A DNA stretch of 64,000 bases from Paucilactobacillus hokkaidonensis JCM 18461 (GCF_000829395.1 NZ_AP014680.1:62001-126000); one strand, 5' to 3'; positions 1-8,622 are shown, counted from the stretch's first letter. Made by a program: numbers and translations. Notes: generated from the sequence alone by a model not told the origin.

Positions 1-1569
1 TAATTAGTGGATGGTATTTAATTTAAAATATTAATAAGTATGGGCATTAAGACCGATATATTGTAAAATAAATGTATACATATTCCTGAATAAGCAAGAA
101 TTTTCGTGCATTTATAAATACTATCGGAGGTGTCACCTATGGTTTACCGTAAAAAGACAGTACAATTATCAATTAATTCTTTTGAAACTGCTTTAGGATG
201 TCCGCTGAGTGCAGATAATGAATGGGTTCAATTAGCTAATCAATTACCTTGGAGTGAATGGGACGAAGTATACCAATTGGCTTTTCCGTCCAATTTGGGT
301 CGTGCTGGTAAACCATTTAGACAATTATATGGAGCCCAACTAATCAAGCAACGAACAGGCCTTTCCGATCGTGAAGTAGTTGATGCTATTCGGGATACTC
401 CAGCTTATCAATATTTTCTCGGCTTTTCAGAGTACCAACCAGTTCGACCTTTCGATCATGTAACACTTGTATACTTTCGTAAACGGATTGCTCCAATTTC
501 AGACCAGATTCTTAATATCATGGCAAAATACACAGGAAAACTACTCAATGAAGCATTGCCAGATAAAAGAGTGGTAATCACTGATGCTACGGCTTTTCCA
601 GTTAATGTTGCGTATCCGCAGGATACACATCTGCTTAATGGAACACGGCTCAAGTTAGAGGCAGATATCAAACTAATGTCTAATCAGTTGAAGTTAGCTC
701 CGCCACGCACGCGTAAGCGTGAAGCTAAAAAACAATGGGTTGCTTTTTCTCGCCATCCACATCGTTGGGGAAAACAGACTCATAAGCAAATTAAAGCCCA
801 GCTTCAATATATTCGACGCGATTTACGTTTCGTTGATGAACTACTCGCGCAAGGAGGCCAGTTAAGTGAACGCCGTTTGAAAGTTTTGAGCACAGTACGT
901 AAAGTCTATGAACAGCAGGATTATATGTACCGTAATCATACGCATCATGTTAGTGACCGTATTGTAAGCCTGACTCAGCCTGAAATTAGGCCGATTGTAC
1001 GAGGGAAAGCTAAACAACCAGTAGAATTTGGACCTAAGGTTGATCTATCAATTACAGATGGTGTTGTTAACATTGAACGATTCTCATTTGATTCCTTCAA
1101 TGAAAGTACTGATTTCGCTTCAACCATAGATCACTATAAGGATGTTCATGGAGTCTATCCTGATGAGGTCTTAGCAGATACACTTTATCGAACACGAGCC
1201 AACATTAAGTTGTGCAAAGACTTAGGAATTAAATTAAGTGGTCCTAAGCTTGGCCGAAGGCCTAAACACGTAGATCCAGCTAAACGTCGTGAAGAACAAG
1301 ATGCAGAAAATCGGCGTGGTGAAATAGAGCGCGAGTTCTCACTGATTAAGAGCAAACTTGGGCTAGGTTTAGTGACCGCCAAAACTGCAGAAACAATTGC
1401 CGTAACAGTTGACACTGGAGTTGTATTGGCCAATCTTAAACGTGTATTGAGCTTTTTTTGTGTACCAATTTCTATATTCGTCGAAATGGATGGTGTAAAG
1501 CTTCAAATAGATTACAAAATGATTAATCGGCTATCAAATTTAGTGGCCTAAGATACCATCCACTAATTA
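1..1569 (+). mobile_element. IS1182/IS5-type insertion sequence with terminal inverted repeats
   Basis: The first 17 bases (taattagtggatggtat) recur as an exact inverted copy at 1553-1569, bracketing a single transposase gene whose stop codon lies just inside the right repeat. Beyond 17 bp the match decays (two mismatches in the next four bases). Total length of about 1.57 kb fits a one-ORF IS. The left end coincides with the window start, so the target duplication and the exact outer boundary cannot be checked. The reading frame is uninterrupted, so the element may still be active. Confidence 0.85.
139..1551 (+). CDS. DDE transposase of the IS1182/IS5 group
   Basis: Catalyses excision and insertion of the surrounding IS. 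The protein is about 470 residues. The N-terminal part (GKPFRQLYGAQLIKQ, then SDREVVDAIRDTPAYQYFLG) resembles the DUF772-type N-terminal domain of IS5/IS1182 transposases. Candidate DDE residues are the Asp in VVITDATAFP, the Asp in PDEVLADTLYR and the Glu in EIEREFSLIK. A GTG at 130 overlaps the GGAGG ribosome binding site (126-130), so the ATG at 139, eight bases downstream of it, is the better start. The gene fills the element between the inverted repeats. Family assignment is from recognised motifs; whether it is IS1182 or another IS5 subgroup is less certain. Confidence 0.85.
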   Translation: MVYRKKTVQLSINSFETALGCPLSADNEWVQLANQLPWSEWDEVYQLAFPSNLGRAGKPFRQLYGAQLIKQRTGLSDREVVDAIRDTPAYQYFLGFSEYQPVRPFDHVTLVYFRKRIAPISDQILNIMAKYTGKLLNEALPDKRVVITDATAFPVNVAYPQDTHLLNGTRLKLEADIKLMSNQLKLAPPRTRKREAKKQWVAFSRHPHRWGKQTHKQIKAQLQYIRRDLRFVDELLAQGGQLSERRLKVLSTVRKVYEQQDYMYRNHTHHVSDRIVSLTQPEIRPIVRGKAKQPVEFGPKVDLSITDGVVNIERFSFDSFNESTDFASTIDHYKDVHGVYPDEVLADTLYRTRANIKLCKDLGIKLSGPKLGRRPKHVDPAKRREEQDAENRRGEIEREFSLIKSKLGLGLVTAKTAETIAVTVDTGVVLANLKRVLSFFCVPISIFVEMDGVKLQIDYKMINRLSNLVA

Positions 1570-1613
1570 TTAAACAAATGAACATAACATAGTAAAACGG
1601 CTCATATCTGGTA

Positions 1614-2234
1614 CTATACCTTTTCTTGCCTTAATTTATCTGCTTCTGCAATAAAATCTTCAATCTTTTTTGGAGCTGCCCAATGTAACATATGAATATG
1701 CTTAGCTCCATGAGTATTTAATAATTTATCTTTCATTATTTTAGTGAATGCTTTTTCAGCCGTTGTACCAAACACAAGTACAAACTTAGGTTGAATTAGA
1801 TCAAACTCTTCTTGTAACATTTTAGTATTTTGAATCAATTTTTCATGATTTTTAGGTTCTAAAACCGTTTTTATAATACCAGGACTTGTACCTGGATCGT
1901 TCTTTATTATATCAGTCATATAGCTACCCACAAAAGGCGTATTTAATATCATTCTAGTAGTATTATAATCACGAATACGTGTACTACCATTATGAAAGTT
2001 AGACCAATCAAAGTTGCTATTGCTATCTTTTCCCATATTTGATCCCAATAAAATAGCATTACTGTTCAGGGTATTATGGCGGTATTTTGGCTTTTCAAGA
2101 TCTTTTAGAAACGGCTCAATTGATAATTCTTTCGTATGAATTGTTTTACTAACGTCTGCGATATCCCAGAGTGCCCAGCTACTATAACATGCATATTTAT
2201 CTTTTAAAACTTTGTAAGCTTTATCTGATATCAT
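1614..2234 (-). CDS. Uracil-DNA glycosylase-fold-like protein of unknown function
   Basis: A 206-residue soluble protein that I cannot name firmly. Three segments suggest a divergent uracil-DNA glycosylase fold: AILLGSNMG near residue 60 (position of the first catalytic loop), KFVLVFGTTAEKAF near 150 (the central strand and following helix) and HIHMLHWAAPKK near 180 (position of the HPSP-type loop). The canonical GQDPY and HPS residues are absent, so glycosylase activity is not implied. A weak AAGGCGATGG precedes the start. It is read in the same direction as the sortase gene upstream but with about 57 bases between them and no clear shared function. A second, closer UDG-family protein lies at 13531. 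Confidence 0.45.
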   Translation of the reverse strand: MISDKAYKVLKDKYACYSSWALWDIADVSKTIHTKELSIEPFLKDLEKPKYRHNTLNSNAILLGSNMGKDSNSNFDWSNFHNGSTRIRDYNTTRMILNTPFVGSYMTDIIKNDPGTSPGIIKTVLEPKNHEKLIQNTKMLQEEFDLIQPKFVLVFGTTAEKAFTKIMKDKLLNTHGAKHIHMLHWAAPKKIEDFIAEADKLRQEKV

Positions 2235-2291
2235 TTAACCATCGCCTTTATTTTTTATAATTATTTTCAATAATATTAATACAGTACACAG

Positions 2292-3089
2292 CTACTTAAC
2301 TTCCCTCAACGACAAGCTCACAAATGTTCGAGCCTTGTCAGCTGACACAGTTTCTCCAGCATCACCAGTAGTAGAACGTTCAGTGCACGTCCACAAAGTA
2401 GCTATTTTTTTGACTGAACTAGTTTTAACGTTGGTTTTGACTGAACTACGTGACTTTAAATAACTAACATAATCCGTAAATTGTTTATTATTTTTGAAAT
2501 TCAGCGTATGTGCTTTTGATGGACCGCTGTTAGATTGAACCGCAAAGACGGTTCCGACAAACTTCTTAGTCGGCGTATAGATATAGACATGTTTATGAGC
2601 ATTAAGAAAACTACTACTGAAGTATTTTGATAAATCGGAAAAACGCGTTTTATCATACATATTGTGCCCATAAATAAAGGTATTTTTACTAGAAAAGTTA
2701 GCATGATTACGGTAATCCATAAATATTTGCCCAGAAATTGAGGATTTATTATGCTCATCGTGATGTAGATAAAACTTATTATCTTTGCTTTGTAAAATTG
2801 CATAATTAATCTTTGTTCCTGGTACATAAACCCAAGCCTTAATTCTGGGATTCACTTTGTGCAGTTTTTTCCAGTTAATTGAAATATTACCTTCAGTGGG
2901 CATTTTTTTAACTGTTTTAGTAGTAAGAGTCTTAGTCGCCTGAACTTCTTGTTCGACTTTATAGTGTTGATAAAAGTGATTTCCAACAAAATAAATGCCC
3001 ACTAAAACTACCAACAATAAAAGGATGTTGATAATTTTTGATCGTGTGGATTTTTTTCTTTTATCCATGCGAAAGCCATGTTTTGCCAA
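2292..3089 (-). CDS. srtB: Class B sortase
   Basis: Membrane-anchored cysteine transpeptidase that would attach a secreted protein to peptidoglycan. Residues about 17-38 form one membrane segment (IINILLLLVVLVGIYFVG) after a basic N-terminus. The catalytic core shows the class B hallmarks: AWVYVPGTKINYAI, FYLHHDEHNKSS, GQIFMDYRN, FIYGHNM with the catalytic His, and ATLWTCTERS with the catalytic Cys; the Arg in DKARTFV is the likely third residue. The start is taken as TTG at 3089 because GAGGTG lies eight bases upstream; an ATG seven codons in is the alternative. The gene directly upstream (3161-3949) encodes a secreted protein with a sorting-like tail, separated by a terminator hairpin, so the two probably form an enzyme-substrate pair. 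Confidence 0.88.
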   Translation of the reverse strand: MAKHGFRMDKRKKSTRSKIINILLLLVVLVGIYFVGNHFYQHYKVEQEVQATKTLTTKTVKKMPTEGNISINWKKLHKVNPRIKAWVYVPGTKINYAILQSKDNKFYLHHDEHNKSSISGQIFMDYRNHANFSSKNTFIYGHNMYDKTRFSDLSKYFSSSFLNAHKHVYIYTPTKKFVGTVFAVQSNSGPSKAHTLNFKNNKQFTDYVSYLKSRSSVKTNVKTSSVKKIATLWTCTERSTTGDAGETVSADKARTFVSLSLREVK

Positions 3090-3114
3090 TTGAATGTCAC
3101 CTCAGAAATAAAAA

Positions 3115-3137
3115 TGAGCAGTCACGCTGACTGCTCA
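3115..3137 (-). terminator. Hairpin between surface protein and sortase genes
   Basis: A perfect 10-bp stem (tgagcagtca / tgactgctca) with a cgc loop. On the minus strand it is followed by a T-rich stretch (atttttatttct). It lies between the stop of the substrate gene and the start of srtB, so it probably lowers sortase expression relative to its substrate rather than ending the operon completely. Confidence 0.65.
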
Positions 3138-3160
3138 AAATTAATTAAGTTAGTTAAAGG

Positions 3161-3949
3161 TTATGCGATAAACTTACGGAAAGCAAGACCTAAACCAGCA
3201 ATCAAAGAAGTCAATCCGGTACCTACTGTAGGTAATACGCCAGCAGAAACGCTAGTTTGAACGTCACCTGTTTTAGATGATTTGTTTGATGTAGCAGCTG
3301 AAACAACGGCAGAAACGCCAGCTTTAGTCGTAGCTTTGTTGATAGCAGCCTTAGCATTTGCTTTAGCAGTTGCGCTTAAACTTGAATTGTTATCAATAGC
3401 CTTAATTGCATCAGTCTTTGCAGTACTTACAGTTGAAGAATTGTTTGAAGAACTTGTATTTCCTGTAGCTGATGTGTTATTCGAGTTAGTAGAACCTGCT
3501 GTGTTTGACGATGAACCAGTGCTTGCTGAGCCAGTTGATGCACTACCCGATTCAGTTGAAGTTGAACCAGTATTTGTTGATGAACCGTTAGCAGTATAGG
3601 TAAAAGGTGTTAAAATTGTACCAGATGTTCCATCAGAATTCCATTGATATTGAATAGTTGAACGAGAAGCAGTATATCCCGCAACTGCTGGAACTTTGAA
3701 TGTCATTACTTTATTTGGTACAGGAACTACTTCTGCAAATTCAATTTGTTGCATTTTTCCACCAATATAAATATTTAAAGTGGGAAATGTGGGCGCTAAA
3801 CCAGCGGCACTTACAGTAGTAGGTTGGGCATTCAATGCCACAGTAGTAGCACCAACGCCAACACCCAATAATGATACGGCAGCCATTGAAGTATATGCTA
3901 ACTTCTTAGATGACGACTTAAATTTGTTTACCTTTGTTTCGATTGACAT
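3161..3949 (-). CDS. Secreted Ser/Thr/Asn-rich surface protein, probable sortase B substrate
   Basis: A 262-residue exported protein. Residues 1-48 form a signal peptide (basic start, SMAAVSLLGVGVG core, probable cleavage after TTVSA). A small folded part of about 80 residues follows, then a Ser/Thr/Asn/Gly-rich linker (about 123-172) and a helical Ala/Lys-rich stretch (about 173-222). The tail holds KTGDVQTS, then VLPTVG, a hydrophobic segment (TSLIAGLGLAF) and RKFIA. This is a cell-wall sorting layout, but no canonical LPXTG is present: candidate motifs are DVQTS at 229-233, which resembles NPQTN of SrtB substrates, and LPTVG at 239-243. The adjacent class B sortase supports the first. The binding partner of the folded part is unknown. 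Confidence 0.75.
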   Translation of the reverse strand: MSIETKVNKFKSSSKKLAYTSMAAVSLLGVGVGATTVALNAQPTTVSAAGLAPTFPTLNIYIGGKMQQIEFAEVVPVPNKVMTFKVPAVAGYTASRSTIQYQWNSDGTSGTILTPFTYTANGSSTNTGSTSTESGSASTGSASTGSSSNTAGSTNSNNTSATGNTSSSNNSSTVSTAKTDAIKAIDNNSSLSATAKANAKAAINKATTKAGVSAVVSAATSNKSSKTGDVQTSVSAGVLPTVGTGLTSLIAGLGLAFRKFIA

Positions 3950-3994
3950 AGATAAAAATCTCCCTTTTGATAAATGTTTTGTATGACTGCGTAC

Positions 3995-4023
3995 ATTATA
4001 TCTTTTGATAATGACATATTATG
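3995..4023 (-). promoter_or_regulatory. Possible promoter of the surface protein gene
   Basis: On the minus strand a perfect TATAAT (3995-4000) lies about 45 bases upstream of the ATG at 3949. The -35 region 17 bases further up (CATAAT) is poor, so the assignment rests on the -10 box alone. Confidence 0.35.
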
Positions 4024-4050
4024 TCGTTTTTAAAAATGCATTCCAAAAAA

Positions 4051-4091
4051 ATTACCACTACTTGAAAGGTCAAAATTCAAGTAGTGGTAAT
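4051..4091 (-). terminator. Terminator of the WYL regulator gene
   Basis: A perfect 16-bp stem (attaccactacttgaa and its complement) with a 9-base loop lies just past the stop at 4118 and is followed on the minus strand by seven T residues. Confidence 0.85.
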
Positions 4092-4117
4092 TTAGTTAAA
4101 TTTAAAAAGTGGATTCA

Positions 4118-5065
4118 CTAATCAAGGTATTGGTCCCGAGCTGCAGTTAGTGCATCACGCATGCGATTGACTAGTAACGGTGGGGAAATAACCTGTAATC
4201 CAGCACCTTGACTTAATAGCCACAGCATCGCACCGTCAACTTTTACATAGGCAACGATCACACAGCTACCGTCTGAATTGCTTTTAATGACGTGCGAACC
4301 TGGAAAATAATCCAGGGCCGTTTGCGGATAATAGCGATAAATGAAACTAATTCGAGTTAACTGACCTGAATCTAACAAATAAGTTTGATGGCGGTGATCT
4401 TGTAATGAGAAACGGTCCGCGTAGTTCAGCTGTTGCCCAGCAGATTTAGCTAAAATATCAATAATCCGATCGAGCCGGTATAACCAGTAACCATCATGTT
4501 CTTGACTCAGCATGGCTACATAAAAGTAGTGGACTTCAAAAAATAGCGCCACTGGTTGGGCATGGTGTTTAAGCGGTTTGGGTTCATCGGGATGGCTGCT
4601 AAGGTAAGTAAAAGTTATTTTTTCGTTGTTAGCAATACATAGAGACATTTCCCGTAGTTGACTGAGGAGTGGTTTAGGTTTTGATAAAGGGGTGTAGCTA
4701 TTATAAGGAATTGAAATTTGATCATAGACAGCAGCTTGCATGGTTGCTGACAATCCGGAACTGAGAAATGCTAGTGTATCGCGTAATTCAGTTTGAGTCA
4801 GTGCTCGTGATCCCAATAAAATATTGCTGGCAGCCAAAACCATTTCGAAATCCAACATTTCACTTTTATGTGATAGCCGGTACGTTCCTTTTTTGCTTAC
4901 GATTTCGCCGGCATCATATTCGGCTAATGCGCTTCGAATATAAGATATATCGCGTTGGGCTGTTCGTATGTCAATGCCGTATTTTTTTTGTATGTTTTTT
5001 TGATCCAATGTTTGACCAGTTATTAACTGGACTAATAGTTCAGCCATCCGATAATTACTTGCCAC
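4118..5065 (-). CDS. WYL-domain transcriptional regulator
   Basis: A 315-residue regulator. The N-terminal 60 residues look like a winged helix of the HTH_11/DeoR-like kind (LLVQLITGQTLDQKNIQKKYGIDIRTAQRDISYIRSAL in two parts: recognition helix around TAQRDISYI). The middle and C-terminal parts match a WYL domain, including the YWLYRLDRIIDI stretch, followed by a WCX-like C-terminal extension. WYL domains are ligand-sensing, often binding nucleotides or nucleic acid. The GTG at 5065 is chosen because GGAGGTG lies five bases upstream. The target is unknown; a TGTTAT/ATAACA palindrome in the divergent intergenic region at 5148-5166 could be its operator, and the divergent zinc-ribbon gene its target. 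The ligand cannot be deduced. Confidence 0.8.
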   Translation of the reverse strand: MASNYRMAELLVQLITGQTLDQKNIQKKYGIDIRTAQRDISYIRSALAEYDAGEIVSKKGTYRLSHKSEMLDFEMVLAASNILLGSRALTQTELRDTLAFLSSGLSATMQAAVYDQISIPYNSYTPLSKPKPLLSQLREMSLCIANNEKITFTYLSSHPDEPKPLKHHAQPVALFFEVHYFYVAMLSQEHDGYWLYRLDRIIDILAKSAGQQLNYADRFSLQDHRHQTYLLDSGQLTRISFIYRYYPQTALDYFPGSHVIKSNSDGSCVIVAYVKVDGAMLWLLSQGAGLQVISPPLLVNRMRDALTAARDQYLD

Positions 5066-5147
5066 TTTTACACCTCCGTCACTACCGCTAAATGATATCT
5101 TAATTTTATTACAGCATACTCTCTTGGCATAAAGTATACCAAAATAT

Positions 5148-5166
5148 TGTTATATTGATAATAACA
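5148..5166. promoter_or_regulatory. Possible operator palindrome between divergent genes
   Basis: TGTTAT and ATAACA arms separated by 7 bases lie between the divergent WYL regulator and zinc-ribbon gene. The AT-rich setting makes chance occurrence possible. Confidence 0.25.
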
Positions 5167-5182
5167 GTATTTTTTACGCTGG

Positions 5183-5210
5183 TTCACTTTAAAAGCAGTC
5201 ATGATATAAT
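5183..5210 (+). promoter_or_regulatory. Promoter of the zinc-ribbon membrane protein gene
   Basis: TATAAT at 5205-5210 with TTCACT 16 bases upstream (5183-5188). The gene starts 33 bases after the -10 box, behind a GGGGGG ribosome binding site. Confidence 0.5.
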
Positions 5211-5242
5211 TTGATTAATATAGTTTTTTTGGGGGGATTGTA

Positions 5243-6097
5243 ATGGTAAAGTGTCCAAATTGTGGCAAAGAAAATGATGCAAGTGCTAAATTTTGTGAAA
5301 ATTGTGGGCATGAGCTTACGGCTGCCGGTCTTAGTCGATCGCAATTAAAGCAAAGTAAAAGACGTTATTGGCCTTGGATTACGGCTGGAATAATTGTTGT
5401 ATTAGCGATCGGGATCTTTATTTTTATGAGGACGCCCAATGGTAATTCGAATGCAGGGGTTGCTGATTCTTCTAGTTCTTCTTCAACATCTTCCCAAAGT
5501 TTGAATTCCGCTAATAAAGAGTCAGAAAGTGAGCGCAGTACAGCTAGTTCTGATTCTAAAAAATCAGTTGATTTGACTGAAACGCAGCAAGGTGAGGTCG
5601 AAAGTCAGATGTTAAATTGGGCGGATGATCGTGCGAAAGTTGGAAATATGGCGGTCAGTGATTTTTACTTTGATCACGGTGCTGCCGGATCTGGAGATTG
5701 GTATGCAAATACTCCAGATGGTGAGGTTCAGGTCCAAGATGAACAAAATCCAGGTAAAAACGGGTTTAAAATTCATGCGGTTGGTGGCTTAGTTTTTTAT
5801 ACTGCTAAGGATGGAACTACAGGCATTGATGATAATTTAAGAGGTGCGACTGTTGATGGCTATTCGCTTAACATGAATTTTAATAAACCTGTTAGCAAGT
5901 ACTTGTTTGGTGATAATGGCGTTGTTTATGAATTAAAATCAGGTAACGGGACTGAACTAAGTCAAAATACTGGTTTTGGTGAGTATAGTGATGATGGAAC
6001 TGAATCTGGTGGTAATATCGATCCAGATGGAACGTTTATAATTTCTAATGATCAAGCTGCTAAAACAGAGCTGCAAAAAGTATTGGCACAATACTGA
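5243..6097 (+). CDS. Zinc-ribbon single-pass membrane protein
   Basis: A 284-residue protein with a cytoplasmic zinc ribbon at the N-terminus (CPNCGKENDASAKFCENCG, four Cys), a basic segment, one membrane helix at about 50-68 (WITAGIIVVLAIGIFIFM), a Ser-rich linker and an extracellular domain of about 175 residues. The outer domain has repeated aromatic/acidic features (MLNWADDRAKVGNM, DFYFDHGAAGSGDWYANTP) that resemble the DUF4767 domains found in lactobacilli; this is recognition, not proof. Proteins of this layout are common in Lactobacillaceae and have no firm function. The gene stands alone with its own promoter; the TauE-like gene follows 33 bases later and could be cotranscribed. Confidence 0.7.
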   Translation: MVKCPNCGKENDASAKFCENCGHELTAAGLSRSQLKQSKRRYWPWITAGIIVVLAIGIFIFMRTPNGNSNAGVADSSSSSSTSSQSLNSANKESESERSTASSDSKKSVDLTETQQGEVESQMLNWADDRAKVGNMAVSDFYFDHGAAGSGDWYANTPDGEVQVQDEQNPGKNGFKIHAVGGLVFYTAKDGTTGIDDNLRGATVDGYSLNMNFNKPVSKYLFGDNGVVYELKSGNGTELSQNTGFGEYSDDGTESGGNIDPDGTFIISNDQAAKTELQKVLAQY

Positions 6098-6130
6098 CCG
6101 ATAAAATTAATTAAGAACTGGAGAAAATGA

Positions 6131-6862
6131 ATGTCGCTGATCCTAATTATTTTAATTGTCCTATTTGGCGCGTTAGTCCGAACCGTGTTTGGCTTTGGCG
6201 AAGCGCTAGTGACGATGCCATTGCTGGCGCTAGTCGGTTTTAATTTACAAGAATCGACTGCCTTGATTGGTGCACTAGGTTTATTAGTGGCATTACCAGC
6301 AACGATTAAGTTTCGTGCTCATATCGATTTTGCGGTGGTGCGACGGCTAGTTACAGGATCACTATTTGGTGTTCCTGTAGGGATTTTATTGATTAAAATG
6401 GTCGATACGAGCTTAGTTTTACATTTGCTGGGTCTCTTTTTAATTGGCTATGGTTCGTATAGTCTATATAAAATATTTCGCCGACGGTCGGGGAAGCCTC
6501 GGCTGCGCGCAAATGGTTGGGACTACTTAGCCGGTTTAATTTCTGGAGCGTTAGGGAGTGCCTACAATAGTCACGGTGTTCCTGTGGTGATTTATGGAAC
6601 GTTAAAGCATTGGCCTGTTGAAAAGTTGCGTGGAATTTTGCAAGCACATTTTGTTTGTGTGGGGATAATCGTGGTTGTAAGCCAACTAGCATCGGGATTT
6701 TGGACGATCAAAGTGGTTCAGTTACTATTAATTATCATTCCACTGTTATTTATCGTGATACCATTTGGTAACTGGCTTAGTGCTCATGTTTCACGTGAAA
6801 CGTTAGTTAAATATATTTATATGTTGCTGATCATTTTTGGTGGATTAATGTTTTATCGCTAA
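6131..6862 (+). CDS. TSUP family (TauE/SafE-like) membrane transporter
   Basis: A 243-residue integral membrane protein with about eight hydrophobic helices and the TauE/SafE pattern: FGALVRTVFGFGEALVTMPLLAL in the first repeat (around 13-35) and LAGLISGALGSAYNSHGVPVVIY in the second (around 134-156). The family exports sulfite, sulfonates or related organic anions; the substrate here is not determined. Its start follows ggagaaaatga. A parS-like palindrome sits near its 3' end (6787-6802). A strong terminator follows directly. Confidence 0.8.
   Translation: MSLILIILIVLFGALVRTVFGFGEALVTMPLLALVGFNLQESTALIGALGLLVALPATIKFRAHIDFAVVRRLVTGSLFGVPVGILLIKMVDTSLVLHLLGLFLIGYGSYSLYKIFRRRSGKPRLRANGWDYLAGLISGALGSAYNSHGVPVVIYGTLKHWPVEKLRGILQAHFVCVGIIVVVSQLASGFWTIKVVQLLLIIIPLLFIVIPFGNWLSAHVSRETLVKYIYMLLIIFGGLMFYR
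6787..6802. other. parS-like palindrome
   Basis: TGTTTCACGTGAAACG matches the bacterial ParB-binding parS consensus (TGTTTCACGTGAAACA) at 15 of 16 positions. It is inside a coding region, as is common for parS. Confidence 0.5.
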
Positions 6863-6870
6863 TTATATGT

Positions 6871-6910
6871 AAAGGCCCGTTCAAAACTAATTAGTTTTGA
6901 ACGGGCCTTT
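6871..6910. terminator. Bidirectional terminator between convergent genes
   Basis: A perfect 40-base palindrome (20-base arms beginning aaaggcccgttcaaaacta) flanked by T-rich sequence on both strands. It separates the convergent TauE-like and amidohydrolase genes. Confidence 0.9.
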
Positions 6911-6926
6911 TTAAGGATGATATATA

Positions 6927-7955
6927 TTATTTTAGTTTTAACAATTTTTCAATATTTTCATGTGCAATTTTTTCTTTATCGTCATTAGCAATATCCGTAT
7001 TTGCCAGAAAGTCTTTCGCGTTACCCTTTACATAAGGATAATCTTGGGCCCATATAACGTGGTCGGCACCCATTTCAGTTAAAACAAGTTGCATTTGTGG
7101 CCAAGTGTACATACCACTGGGTGTGACGTAAACATTTTTCTTGTAATAGTATGAAACAGGATGCTTGAGTGGATTACCAACAACGGGGGTCGTAGCTTCA
7201 TCCAATCGTTCTAGGAAGTAGGGTACAAACTCGCCCCAGTGACCTGAAATTAGTTTAAGGTTGGGGAGCTTGTCAAATAAGCCAGATAGGATTAGTCGAG
7301 TAACATGCAAGCCGGCTTCCATGTGCCAGCCCCAACCGGGAGTTGACATGATCGCATTAAATCCAATCGGATTCATATTGCTGTAATAATTTTTGCGAAT
7401 GGTTTCAGTGGGCATTGATGGATGGATATACAAAGGAACATCTAGCTGCGCTGCCATTTCAAAGATTGGCATGAATTTTGGATCGTCCAAGAATTGTCCG
7501 CCCTTAGCAGTTCCTAAGATAAGAGCGCCCTTTAAATCTAGTTCGGTAACTGCTCGTTTTAGCTCTTTAGCGGCATCCTTTGGATCAGAAATTGGTAAAG
7601 TGGCTAAGCCTAGGTAACGATCAGGGTGCCGTTTTACCGTAGCAGCAATATCAGTATTAATTCTTTGTGTCAGTGGAATCGATTGTTCAGCTGGCAACAT
7701 ATCAGGGTTAGTACTAGCATCACCATAGGAAAGAATTTGAACATCAATACCGTTTTTATCCATATATTTAATGCGATTTTCGTCAACATCTTGCATTTCC
7801 TCGGGTGTTACGTGATAAGCAACTAAACCCTCTGCAAATGATTGTCCGAATTCTTTCATTGCCTTAGGATCGGCTGGTTGTGTTTTTAAGTAGTCATTAA
7901 TAATTTTGTTAGCATATGGCATGCTAATGTGTTCTTCAGCTGTGATTAATTTCAT
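6927..7955 (-). CDS. Amidohydrolase-family decarboxylase (ACMSD / gamma-resorcylate decarboxylase type)
   Basis: A 342-residue TIM-barrel metal enzyme. Family features are the N-terminal E-x-H metal motif (ITAEEHIS, residues 7 and 9), YIHPSMP with a metal His, GHWGEFVPYFLERLDE with the conserved His and Glu, and WAQDYPY with the catalytic Asp. Members decarboxylate dihydroxybenzoates or aminocarboxymuconate semialdehyde, or hydrolyse related substrates; the substrate is not determined here. A GTG at 7967 lies inside the GAGGTGGAG ribosome binding site, so the ATG at 7955 is used. A TetR-type gene follows upstream on the same strand, 88 bases away, and may control it. This fits with the phenolic acid decarboxylase at 19464: both act on aromatic acids, but any link is inference. 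Confidence 0.8.
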   Translation of the reverse strand: MKLITAEEHISMPYANKIINDYLKTQPADPKAMKEFGQSFAEGLVAYHVTPEEMQDVDENRIKYMDKNGIDVQILSYGDASTNPDMLPAEQSIPLTQRINTDIAATVKRHPDRYLGLATLPISDPKDAAKELKRAVTELDLKGALILGTAKGGQFLDDPKFMPIFEMAAQLDVPLYIHPSMPTETIRKNYYSNMNPIGFNAIMSTPGWGWHMEAGLHVTRLILSGLFDKLPNLKLISGHWGEFVPYFLERLDEATTPVVGNPLKHPVSYYYKKNVYVTPSGMYTWPQMQLVLTEMGADHVIWAQDYPYVKGNAKDFLANTDIANDDKEKIAHENIEKLLKLK

Positions 7956-8043
7956 GATTATCTCCACCTCATCTATAAGATAGACATAGTTTACCTAAAT
8001 TTAGGTCGAAGATATGGACTGATATGGACAGTTTGTTCCATAA

Positions 8044-8577
8044 TTAAAAAATTTTATCGAGATTGTTGGTCAAATGGAGAAATAAGTCGGTGGCTTGTTC
8101 TTTGGACCACTTTTGATTCAAAACATAGTCGCGAAGAAACATATAGGTTGCTGCTGCATAAACGTTACAAATGGATTTTTCATCAATTAAATTGACTTTA
8201 TTTTGCTGGGCAATCCGTTGATTAAACTCAGATAGGCGCTTGATGAAGGCCTGACGAGTATTAGACCATTCGATGAGTTCGAAAACATTGGTTCGCTCTT
8301 GCCAAGTGGTCATTAATTGTAAGGTCATGTTACGAGCGGTTAGGTCTTGAATACGGAACTCTTTCAAAAATTCATTTAAGTGCTGATCGATCATCGTGAT
8401 GATTACTTCTTTAGGCGATAAATAGTAGCGATAAAATGTTTGGCGCGAGATACCGGCAGTGGTAGCTAGCTTAGGCCCTGTTAGAGTATCGAAATTGATC
8501 TTATTTTGACATAGCATTACAATGGCTGCATCAATTTTTTCCTTTGTTTTTAAAGTTCGGCGATCTATTTTTTCCAT
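8044..8577 (-). CDS. TetR-family transcriptional regulator
   Basis: A 177-residue protein with an N-terminal TetR DNA-binding domain (TKEKIDAAIVMLCQ, then TAGISRQTFYRYYLSPKEV, the helix-turn-helix and the following helix) and a ligand-binding C-terminal half with no recognisable signature. The ATG at 8577 is preferred; the GTG codons four codons earlier fall in the region that would serve as ribosome binding site. Same strand as, and immediately upstream of, the amidohydrolase gene, so the likely role is control of that gene. Confidence 0.8.
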   Translation of the reverse strand: MEKIDRRTLKTKEKIDAAIVMLCQNKINFDTLTGPKLATTAGISRQTFYRYYLSPKEVIITMIDQHLNEFLKEFRIQDLTARNMTLQLMTTWQERTNVFELIEWSNTRQAFIKRLSEFNQRIAQQNKVNLIDEKSICNVYAAATYMFLRDYVLNQKWSKEQATDLFLHLTNNLDKIF

Positions 8578-8622
8578 TATTGTCACCACTTTTAGTTTTA
8601 TGATTATCCATATTATACAATT

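Noticed and set aside
1614-2234. Assignment as an active uracil-DNA glycosylase
   Set aside because: The catalytic GQDPY and HPS motifs are absent; only the fold-like pattern is visible.
3282-3599. Plus-strand open frame of about 105 codons opposite the surface protein
   Set aside because: Low-complexity mirror of the Ser/Thr/Ala-rich linker, without a ribosome binding site.
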